Source of the DNA: Paragonimus westermani
Taxonomy: Eukaryota; Platyhelminthes; Trematoda; Plagiorchiida; Troglotrematidae
Direction: 5' to 3'
Assembly (NCBI GenBank): GCA_008508345.1
Contig: QNGE01000893.1
Location: 59,265-123,264, forward strand
Length of the DNA stretch: 64,000 bases
Below the pieces are notes generated by a model. It was not told the DNA's origin. It did not search any database and saw only the letters and a list, made by a program, of their open reading frames with translations. The position numbers were made by a program, and so were the translations under genes. Shown piece by piece: positions 27,201 through 39,200 of this stretch (position 1 is the first letter of the stretch; each line of letters starts with the position of its first letter).

Positions 27201-30200
27201 TGTGCACGTGCAATGGGACATCATAAGCTTTAGTCTGCCCAGTATCCTACGACCGTTTTTTAGTTGTTTTTCTATGATACCGTAATTACTAGTTTCATTC
27301 AGCAACAATGCAGTGAAAAGGTGTTTGAACGACAAGTTTGTTTCATCCAATTTTTGTAGACATATTTAGCTGACAACAGGTTTTTCGGTGAAATGATGAT
27401 AGTAATAACGATAGTTACTTTTTCTTTCAAGAACGGTCGCATTCTAACTGTTCGGCTGATCGCTGGACTCAATAACCGTGGGGCCAGTCGTGTAGGCCGA
27501 TTTAGTACGGCTTCCCCAATTGGTGCTTCTACGCCTACCTTGTCACTGTGTTCTGCTGGTCCAAGCGCCTTCTCATTGTCCACCGCAAATGCCTCCGATG
27601 CCGATCTGGTTGCTCGAGCAACAGCTGCTTTAAATTCTGCCGGATCTGAGGAACGCAACCACCGACCCATGAATAACGCATTTAGTTCAACTTTTCAAAG
27701 ACCGTCAGAATTGTTATCCGTCTCCCCCAACTTGGATTCGTTAGCAGCCGGTTCAGCCAGTACTGGTCAACTTCCTCGCGGCATCTCTCTTTTGAGTTTG
27801 AGCTCTGCCCAAACCACTGTTACGGTGCCCACGAACGATTTGACCGTAAATCAGTCGGCCCCATCTGGCCAAGTTAGTCATCACACTTTGCCAAGTCTGT
27901 GTATGGGCGAGGACGCTAGTGTGTACGAACTGTTGCTGGAACTGGCCGAGTCCGAGCTTTCCCATGCACTCTCAGCTAACTGCGGAGGTGAAGTGAAGCG
28001 TTCACATTACCTTTCAACCGTTGCACCCACCGGCCTGGGCCTAACACCATCATTCAGTCTCATTCATCCTATTCGCCTGTTACTAGCCACGCTTCCCACC
28101 TATCGACCGACTTCAATGACGCGCGCAAGCAGTCATCTGCAACAAACTTTGTTCTGCAGTCCGAATAATCTCCTCAAATCCACTGCTTACCGCACTTTAT
28201 ACAAACTTCAGGTTAGTACAGTTCTTTCGGATCTACCCCTTATTATTACGAAAAGAACATTCTTAATCATCGGCATTAATCCTACTCACCGTTGCCGCAA
28301 GAGCCACGAGCGCACATTTACAAGGTATTCCATCAATATGCTAAACAGAGCTGGCTTACTTTGTTCCTCGAGATTGCCTGATTGAATCCGCAGTCATAAC
28401 CACAGGAATATCGTCTTTCATTTATTCCTTACTTCAATCGACTGGATGTTCGCTACCTGATTCTAAAACTCATGAGTACTGACTGGCCATAATTCCCCGT
28501 AATTCTCGTCTTGTGATCAAGATTTACTTCAGGTGTTTACTACTCTCTGCTACGTAGTGGTCAGTAAACATCATTCGGTCCGTGTTCCAATCCGATTTGC
28601 CTTCGTTAGTTGACATGGAGTACTTGTTTTTCAGCATGCTCACCATGTTCATGAGTTAGACAGCAAACTATCTGGGTTACTTGGAAAAGTTATGTTGTAA
28701 TTTTTCGTTGGCAATTTAGCTGGCGATTTCATGTACAAGCTTCACACATGTATGCTTTGTTTCGAGTCATCACACATTAATAACGACATCCGCAGCTCCT
28801 GTGATGAAAATTAAAGTGGCTCTGTTGCTTCTTGATGCGGGTCGATTAAATAACGTACTGTACTTACTATTACCGTATTTGCCTTAATAACTGGAAAACT
28901 TCTCTGGATGATTGCAGAAGGTACGTCGTCTGTGCATAATCGCAATTCTTACACGCTCATGGGAGGCCAACGTCGAACAGTTCTACCTGCTAACCAGTTG
29001 TGTCAACTCTCGAGTTTCATAGACCGTGACCATCCATCAGGACAAAGAACTCTGCAGCTGGTGTTTACTGTATGTCAGCCAGATGATGCTTGTGTGCTTG
29101 ATAACAGCCACCGACTCTTCACTGTTCACAACCAATTAATTACCATTCTTTGGTAAAGATTGTTCTGAACGCAACCAGGCAAGTTTAATGGACAGTAGTT
29201 TCAAGCGTCTGTTCTGTTGAATATATACAAATTTAAGCCTGTTGTTCCTATCAGACATGTTGGCGTTTCGTTGACTTAGAATATGAACTTTAAAAGCATT
29301 TTTAAGCGCCAAATTGTTCCAGCGTCATTCCAATTTCATTTTTTCTTCATCCAGATTTTGAGTGCCGCTCTAATTCCTGTGGATACCAGCCCTTGGTGGG
29401 ATGTTTCTCCTGGCTGCCTTCTGTCACCGCCATCTCAGTTGTATTCTATAAATACGGCATTCGCTACCTCTGCTCCTCCAGCCAACAATAGTTCCAGGGG
29501 GAGTATCATTTCTCGAGTACGACGAATCGAGCATCGCACAAATTTGGTGCCTCGTAACAGCGACTCTCACACGAGTGCCTTAATTGCAAGCAATCCGGAT
29601 TCAAAGTGGTTTCTTTCCACGGATGCACTTGGCTTTGGCTCTGAACAAAAACTCAATTCTGCTTCTGCTCCATCTTCTCCGGTGCTTCGCCGACGAAAAA
29701 ATTTCAAATTTTTTATGGGTGTTGGTTCCGGAGCCCATGCCATAGATTCTGATTCACTAAAAGGTTGGCTGGTTTTATGTAATTGTCTGATACATTTTGT
29801 GCCAACGAGCAAGAAATATAAGCCTCTCTTGTTGTAGCCTGTCTGTGCACCGTTGTAGAGTGGTTTTTCTCAGCGGTCCTTTAATGCCCTCATGTCCGCC
29901 ATCTACAGTGGTTTTAGGTACGACACCAGTGGATCTAGCCCATTGTTGAAAATGCACTACGTAGCTTCTCAGTTTATCCACACCTTCTGAAACATAGGTA
30001 TCAGTGTGGAAATATTGGTGTAACTATTCTCTTTATGGACTTACTCAGAGTGTCAAAGCACATTTTCTGTTGAACTGTCTTCCGTTAACCCATATTTAGT
30101 TAAGAACAACACCAGCCTGATCGCGAATGTGCAGCCAGTTGAATTTCTGGAACCGCTTATTCAATTACTGCGTCGCCAAACACCTTCAAACAATCAAGAA

Positions 30201-33200
30201 CTTTCTGTTTTGCATCCCACCGGTCTCCTTCATCCGTCAACCCCATATTCCACACAAATACAGTCAATCTTATCGGCTAATGTTGCTTGGTGGCGTCGTG
30301 AGGTTCGACATTTGTGCCTGCAATTATTATCCTTTCTTCTGAATCCGCATGGAAACACATGTAAGTGGCCTCCATGTTTCTGGTTTCTTGCAAGTCACTT
30401 CGTTAGGCAGGAAATGACAAAACGAGTTGGTGAAAGAGATTTTCTACTGCTCCCATAAGGAACGCTCTCATTCAAAAGCCAAAGGGCATGAAAATCTTGA
30501 TAGTGCTCACAATGAATAACCTGTACGTTACTGTTAGCCGCGCCTACTATATAAGGCAGTAAAAATACTGTAAAAAATACTTGTAGTCGGTCCCCATTCT
30601 CATCCCGTCATCGAGTATGCTGTCAGTATTTTTTGTTATTACGGTTGTCCATGGTTATTTGTTTTTTCCGTTTCGTGCTGAGTGTCTAGTCGTCGTACGC
30701 CAGGTTTCTGACGATTTTCTCCAAATGGCCCCCAAGTCAGCTTTCTTCAGCAAAATAATTTTTGATGTATTGTTCTGTGGTTGGAATCTGTCAAAGTGTG
30801 CGGTTGTTAGTCTCTATGTGTGCATTTACACCAAACTTACTACAGTGTAGGTGCCTACGTACCGCAGTAAATTAAAAAAAAAGAGACGGTAATAACAACA
30901 ATCTTGGGTATAAAATTTAAGTGAGCGTAAGTTCTTTCAGCTGGAGTATCATTGACCGCGATTCCGCACTGTTCCCTACCACATCTACAAGCTGACCACT
31001 TGGTTACCACTTTCACTTCAACCCAAAAGGATAAGTGTACATCTAGCTGTGAATTAACGTTCGCGAAGTGTGTCTGAGCTACTGGTGCTCGCGTGGGGAA
31101 ATCAACCGGCCTACCGGTAAGCTTGTTTTAACATCATTGCCACGAGCGGGCCGATTTTCACGACTGTGCGGAAGGAGCACGCCTACACAAATGCTGGACT
31201 TTACAGTACAGCGAATGTTTGACCTCACGCCGGCTCTGTGCTACCTAGACCTTCACAATTCACGCCAAATCAAATCAAGTGCATCAACCACCCTGTTCTT
31301 AGGACTGGTGAGAATTCAAGAACACGCACTAACAACCACAATCAGCGGGTTTTCACAGCCGACGTAGCTTTCCACATAAATGAGACCGTTGACCTCCAGC
31401 CTTGAGGAACATAAAGCTAGACGGCTGCAACTATTTCAGCAGATTCTTCCATTCCAATCATACAAAATGCAAACTGACGGCGAATTGATTGCTATCCCGT
31501 TGGCAACAGTCCACAATCTGTGTGGCATTACAAACGTGCGAAAAGAAGAACTGCAGTCAAGTTTCGCTCTTGTTAGATGTCGATGGTGGTTTATCATTTT
31601 TCCTAGCTGTGCATAAGGTTTACCAACAGAATCTTTTGATTATGTTAACGCACAGCACAGTTCTGCAATGATACAACATCAGCTCAACGAACTGTCTATT
31701 AGATGTCATAAAGACAACGGGTATCGGCCGTGTGTAGGTATCGGTTGGTGTTAGCGGGTGATGGGGTGTAAAAGGCTGATCAAAACATATGCGACCATAT
31801 AGGAACTCGATCTGCTGTTCGCAGATTTGTCCTTCTCACGGTAGATACAGTCTGTAGAAAACTATAGCAGGCCGCCTTCTCCATGAGATGGGACTCAGGT
31901 TTATCACTAGGTGATTTTCACAAGAGCCCTTCTTGTACCTAGAGCGCTTACGACTAGTGGATGCTCCAGTTTACACGTTTCGTCATTTTGTTCAAACCAC
32001 CCAGTCTAACTAATGTGGATATTGAAGTCACAGTGTGGCCACTTTAGGGAGTTCGGTGAACAGGCTTCTCGGGTTACCATGCGATTGGCCTGACCACGTG
32101 ATGCATACAGTTTACAGTATGCTATATTTTATCGTATTTGGTTCAAGGTAGCTATAGCACGTTCTGTGCGTTTTGCACCGGAGGAGAAGCGTGCTAAAAT
32201 CGACCTAACGCTTGAGGCGAAGCTGTATTGCATCGGCACACAATCAGTATATCAATGGAAGTTATTGCTAAACAATCACTGAACTCCCGCTATTGCCAAA
32301 CACCGAAACATTAGGGTTGTAAAACCGTCCGTTGGATAGATAATGTAATGAAAACCAGCCGTTGGATTTTGAAGTTTTACAAAAAAATGGGATGTGCCAA
32401 CGAGATAAATTCATAAGCTACACATAACCATGTTGGTTATTCGCCTTCGACCATATAGTCACACCCAATTCTACTGCGACCACATAATGGCTATGATTGA
32501 TGGACATGCTTGTAAATCGTCCTTGTACACTGGAATACAATAATGCTCCGTGATGAAACCACATTTCGTTTGTTTAAAATGTGTCATTTTAGAAGCGTTC
32601 CATAGCCCAGGTTCTTCATTTCCGTATCTAACGTTTTTCACCGGAACTTTCGGTCGGTTGATTAGTCTAATGATGTATACAAGATTAGAAGTTCGATCAA
32701 CCGTCCCTGCTTTGTGTTTTTTTGCCTATTTCTATATCAGTAGGCCACCACTCTATGATACTTTTCTGCAAGTGTGCGGGTGAACGAAGTGAACTCTCTG
32801 CTGTTACATAGGAGATAATCACTTATCTGTGGGCTAGTTTCGTCGTGCATCTCATAGCCAGTGCAGTTTATGGAACCGTATAGATGTCAAGAGTACTTGG
32901 AGGAAATCTGGAGAAACCTTTTCTGCCTCAAGCTTCTGGGTGATCTTAGGACGTTTGTGAACATTTGTTCTCCAGAATTTTCTGGAAACACCATATGATT
33001 TCATGGTTGTTCTGCGGGCTGTCGTGAACATGAAGTAAACGACAAAAATAATTTGCAAATAGATCCTCATTCTCCGCCGTCATTACCGGCCTTAACCACT
33101 GTTGACTGAGTAATTTGCAATTTTACATCTCATTGCGTCTCCATATGTTCATTTAAGCAACCTTAGCGTTTAGTCGTTTGTGACTCTTATATCACTTGAC

Positions 33201-36200
33201 AGCAAACACTTCCTTAAGTCAAAGCCGGAAACTGAGAGAGGACTTTATGCCTCCTGTGTTTTACAATTCTTATTTTCATAATTCGGTACGACTCACCAAT
33301 GTATTCACACAATTACTGTGTACAATTTTTATAGTTTGTGCAGTCTTAAAACGGGGTAATCTTCTACTTTCGTCAACTGACATGCCAGTGCGTTACTGTG
33401 ATACTCGGAATAAGGGACTTCGAATAGCCCTAGGAATCGTACGTGAATTGAAACCTCCCACGCAAGTGAGCAATTGTTATTCATGATTTGAGACGCCGAA
33501 ATTATTGATGTACAACAGTACTAGAGAAATCACAGCCTGTCATTGGCTGATCTCATTAGCACATGCAACATCCTGAACTGTATGTTGATTGGTGGAATAG
33601 GGAACAGATGATTTGGCGAATAACGGAAAGCACAACACTGAGACCGTTCGTCCAATCCTGATGTTGTAACATTAACGCGATATTTGGACTGGCCGTTTGT
33701 CAGATCTTCTGTTGTGTCGGGGTTTGGATAATTGGTGAATCGAGATTTCCACCACAACCTTCCCCTCTTCTAAAAGCCTCCACATTCATATCTGCCAATC
33801 GTTCCGATCTTCTCGGGGTATTGATATCTTGCAGCACAGGGTGTTCTGCTTTTTCCATGGCCACTTTTTCAGTGCTTCGAAACTGGATTGGTCAGTGTGT
33901 CTCCGATGAATGGTGGCATCGTGCAGGTCAGTAATTTCTACTATTGTGCTGCCTAACTGGCGAGTGATCAATTCTTTGGCAGGTCGCAAATCGTTTCCGC
34001 GAAAATATATCACATCCGTTAAATCTACACACTGAAGTGATGCTCTTAGTCGCCTTGATTTAAATAGCACCGATGGGTTCTCCTTCGTTGTGCAATGAGC
34101 TGCGTTTCCATACTGAAGCAGAAAGTTTTCGAGAAACACATCGAGTTCAGCAAATGTTTTAGGATTAGTGGAACTCACGGCACTTTTGAGCGTTTTCACC
34201 AGGTTTTCCGTGGCCCCGTTTGAACATGGATGCCGAGGCACCGTTCGCAAGTGACGACACCCGATGCTGTCAGGTCACTGTTTCATTTCAGCGGAACAAA
34301 ATTGTGACCCGTTGTCTGTCACCATGACCTGCGGAATGTCTTCACGACTGAAACATTTACGAAATGCTTGCATGGTAAATGCCGTGGAAGGTGAGATTGT
34401 AATAAATACATCTGGCTACCGTGAGTATGAATCAATGAACACCAGAATGTGATAGTTACCAATACGTGGTCCACAATAGTCTGCGTGCACCCGTTGCCAT
34501 GGTAGGTAGCGGTCCGGCCACGATGTTCAATTCTTCGGCGTGGTCTTTATTTTGTGGAGGCAGGAGTGGCAGTTCATTGCAATGCCCTCGATATCCCAGT
34601 TTATCTCCGGCCACCAACACATCTGTCGAGCCAGGGATTTCATTTTTTCCACGCCCAGGTGACCTTTATGCAAGTCGTCTAATACCGTCTTTCGTTGCGG
34701 TGGTGGTATGACCAATTTATCTCTCCGACACAGCACACCATCAGGTTGTATTGACGACTCCACTCGGTTCTGGAATAATACTGGGTGTTTCTTCTTAATA
34801 TTTGACGGCCAACCCTTGGTCATCGCGGTAATAACCGTGCCATAGTAGTTTGTAGTTGTCTCGATCAAGTCCTCCCGGCTTATTGGAATAGCTGGCGGAG
34901 CAAGCAAACAAGCTTCAGCGGCTGTAAAACTGGAATACGGTGATAAAAAATCCGTCTTAGGAATCTGTTCACCAGGACGATCAACGATGTCATAGTCGTA
35001 TGCTGCTAGAACTAGACTCCATCGCTGTATCATTGCCGCTGATGATTTGGCAATTGATTTGTGGGGGTCAAATAAATACTGTAGAGCTTGGTGATCAGTA
35101 ACAATCTTGAATCTAATACCGAACAAATATTTATGCAGCCTCCTGACAGCCCAGTAGACTGCTAACGCGTCCTTTGGTGTTTGCGAATATCCTTGCTCAG
35201 CCTTATTCAACAAACGTGATATGCATATGATCGGATATCCCTCCTGTTCCAACACAGCACCAATGCCAACACTGGATGCATCTGTGATCAGCGTGGTAAC
35301 TTTAGACATAGTAAATGGGGCTAACATCGGCCTTTTAATCACAACTTTTATTAATTCTCGCAAAATAATTTCGTCTTTTTGAGTCCAAGACCATGTTTCT
35401 GCTGACTGAACCGCAAATAATGGTTGTGCTTTCGTCGAAAAGTTTGGGATAAAACGAGAATAGTACTGCAAACATCCCATTATTGACCGCAGCTCATCCT
35501 GGTCTTTTGGCGATGTGACGGTAACCAGGGCTTTGTACCGGTCAGGGTCCAGCCTGTATTCTTTATCACATATGGTAAAACCAAGAAAACTCAGCCCTCG
35601 CACTTGGAACACGCACTTAGAAGGCTTTATGGCTATGTCCTTATCCCTGAATCGTTCCAGAAGTGAAAGTAACCTCCTATCATGCTCCTCTGCATTGTCG
35701 GCGTATATGATAAGCGCGTACTCCTGGTAAATCGGTAATTACTTGATCAATCGCAGCTTGGAATATGCCAGCTGATACGTGTAATCCAAACGATAAAAAA
35801 TCGTGCTGAAGTAATCCTCAAGGGGTGTTAATCGTAGTGATCGCCTTAGAATCATACTTCAATGGAAGTTGTTAGTATGCGTTTGTCAGGTCAATTTTAG
35901 AAAACACTTTGCTACCGTGCAGGGCTTTCATAAAATCCTCCGGCTCCTCAGTCGTTGCTGCGCACTTTTTCAGTCTTGGATTCAGCGTTAATCTATCGTC
36001 ACCATATATCCTAGGTGATTTGCCATCTTCTTTCATAACCACAACGATTGATGTGGCCCATGCTGATGAGTTAACCTGTGAGATTATGCCGTCTTCCTTC
36101 AATCTGTTGAGAGCATTATGCACATGTTCTCTCATTCCATAAGGTATTATTCGGCGCTTTAGAAAAACCGGGTCCCCTTGCACCTCCAGTTTTGCTGGCT

Positions 36201-39200
36201 CTACTTTCATCCCTCCTGTATGTTGTGAACACTGAACAATCAGGTTGCGTAACTGGGCTTGGTACTCTTCACTTGGACCATTTTTGTAATTAGTATTTAG
36301 TGAAAGAGCACAATTGAGCTGTTTTAAAGCTTTTAATCTCAGAATAGCTGGGCTTCCTTCCGACACCAAGAAACGCGGTGGAATCAGCTCATTATCATTA
36401 CCAACAATCATTACATCAGCTTCACCTAGCAGAGCTAACCGATGACCAGTAACTCTGCGTATTTCCATCGTTGTTGGTCTCAGTTGAGCATCAGGGGCCA
36501 TGAGATCTAGTAACGGTTTGGAAATAATGGATTTGCTACTTCCTGTGCCCACAATGAATTCATACTTACATCCCGATTTGAACTTGAGGCATCTATGAAT
36601 AAATTGTTCAGCTCTGGACTTCATTTGCAATGAATAAACAGCAGTGGACGGTTCTATAGTACTTGTTTCTCGAACTTGACTCAGGTGACATTTCTGACTT
36701 CTACATACCTTCTTACTATGACTGTATTTACCGCATAAATGGCATATAGCATTACGAACTCGGCAAGATGATCGTAAGTGTAACTCACCGCACGAGAAAC
36801 ACTTGTTAAATTACTTTGAACCGGGATTGATGATGGGTGCATGAGAAGGCCTGTTCACTGGTTGACTTCGGGTGGCAGTATGCGCTTTGGTCTTCTGAAA
36901 TAATGTCACATTCGAATCAGCTGTAGCGGCATTGACATCATCCTTCTGTTCGCAGACGTCTCGGGCCTCTTGGGGAGTCACATCTTGTTTGACCAGTAAT
37001 CTACGCTGAAGATCAATGTCGTTGACGCCAGCAATCAACCGGTCAGGTAGATGCTCCTCCAGCTTGTCACCAAAGTTGCAACGAGCAGCTTGTTTTTGCA
37101 ATTGTAGAATGAACTCACGGAACCTCGTGCTTGTTGAACGCACTAATGAATTGAACTTCGCCCGTTCTGTGGCCTGGAAATTGACTGGAAGCACGTGCTT
37201 TAACAGCAGTTTCTTTAGTTCGTCGAACGGCAACGAGGCTGGGGCATTTGGATAAGCCAGATTCTTCAGTAACGAATGCACTTCACGACCACCAGCTGTA
37301 ACGAAGAAAGCTGATTGGTTTTCTTTCTCCACATCACGTCGAATGCTGCACCACAGTTCAAATCGTTCGACCCACTCCTCGATTTCACTCGCACCAGCAT
37401 GAAGATTTAATTGCTCATTTGCAGGCAGTTCCGTTCCGCGACGCCAATTTGTGATACTCGGAATAAGGGACTTCGAATAGCCCTAGGAATCGTGCGTGAA
37501 TTGAAACCTCCCACGCAAGCGATAAAGAGAAGACCTGATACTGGTAGCAGTAAGCAATTGTTATTCATGAATTGAGACGCCAAATTTATTGATGTACAAC
37601 AGTACTAGAGAAATCACAGCCTGTCATTGGCTGATCTCATTAGCACATGCAACATCCTGAACTGTATGTTGATTGGTGGAATAGGGAACAGATGATTTGG
37701 TGAATAACGGAAAGCACAACACTGAGACCGTTCGTCCAATCCTGATGTTGTATCATTAACGCGATATTTGGACTGGCCGTTTGTCAGATCTTCTGTTGTG
37801 TCGAGGTTTGGATAATTGGTGAATCGAGACTTCTGCCACAGTTACCTCACCGGGAGAATATGTAGGGTTCCTGTTCTTTTAACTATTCCCGAATTGCTTG
37901 TGATGTGCTTGTATAACTTTCTCCATCCGAAACTTTCGGTTGTTTGCTTCCGGTTTTTTTTCCATTTTCTATCTGTTTCAATTATCTATCGGATAATGAA
38001 AGTCTCTGGAACTTGTTAGTCCTCAATGCTGCTACCACCTTAATAATGGTACGACCTTCTCTGCCCTGCTGGCTTCCAGTGCGATGATCACATTTTGGTC
38101 ATATTGCATTTGTGTTGAATCGATGGGTACTCTCTGGGCTATTTTTGATTCCTTCATTGACAGCATGTGATCTGAGAAGCTGCTTGTTCTAACTTCGCTC
38201 TTCGAATCCACTGTGGCATAATGTTATTGGTGTGGTAATGTGAGATTCGAAAGAATGCATTTTTGACTCGGCTGGACAACCACATGTATGTCCTGAACAT
38301 ATTGTAGTGGATTACCAAACCTGAATTGCGAGTATTCCAAGTCGGCGGAATACCTCAACGGGGCCGAGATGTATGTCCAAAAGTCCACAGTTAGCGGATC
38401 GCGGACAACACGAGCGAATGGACTATCCATCGCTCAACGAGATAGGACCAACGGACGAAAAATGGCAGGCAAAATGAGATGGATGACCAGTGGGTTGGAC
38501 AATAAAGCTTGTGCTTTATTGAACGCTTTTTCGTTACAGTATAACAACTATGTCCGTGAAGACTTTGCGAAGTCGATGTGGGTTTACGTTTCTGTATAGT
38601 GTAACAATGAACCAGTTACTATCAGCCTACTGAGTGGGAGTGTTGCCACATAGCTTGAGTACATCGTTAGATAGTCAGTGTATGAAAACGAGACGATTTT
38701 AAAGTGACGGTAATTCCAGACTGTTCTCACTTTGTTTTGCTTTATAGAATGCCGTCGTCGTTCCAACACAGATTAAAACTAGTAACTTCTCAGCAATCGA
38801 AATATAACCAGTATTCCTGTCTTTCTTTTCCCAGACATCTTAAACTCGCCGTTCATGGTTGATGGCTGTCCATGGTTCCCATTTCCAGACATTTCTCATC
38901 TTTAATCAACGTCTGTCAGGTAGACGAAAGTCCGCCCAAAACCCTGAGCTTAACCTCCCCGTTGCCGGTGCTCTCCCCTAACCCCCTGTCACTTCTAACC
39001 ATTCATTTGCAAGGCCGGACGAACTTTTCGAGCAGAAGCACGTTGACACGCGCTTATTGGCAACCATTTGATGACTTCGCACCCTCATGTGATATCGTGG
39101 TAGGCACACCTTGCCCACGGGTATGCAATATAACAACTCCACTTCCTAGATTGCAGCCTACAACCCGGATAAACATTTTTCTCTCCTATCCTCGAAATCG

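Larger units (their letters stand above)
33397..37840 (-). mobile_element. Element C: near-identical second copy of element B
   Basis: This 4,444-bp element has an interior of exactly the same length as B (3,693 bp) at a constant offset of 17,712, with only a handful of substitutions noticed. It is flanked by a perfect 5-bp target duplication GTTAC (33392-33396 and 37841-37845), showing a transposition event at this site. It carries the same stops, protease Asp loss and RT active-site loss as B. The 31-bp size difference lies in the 3' LTR. It is antisense to the host gene. Confidence 0.95.
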
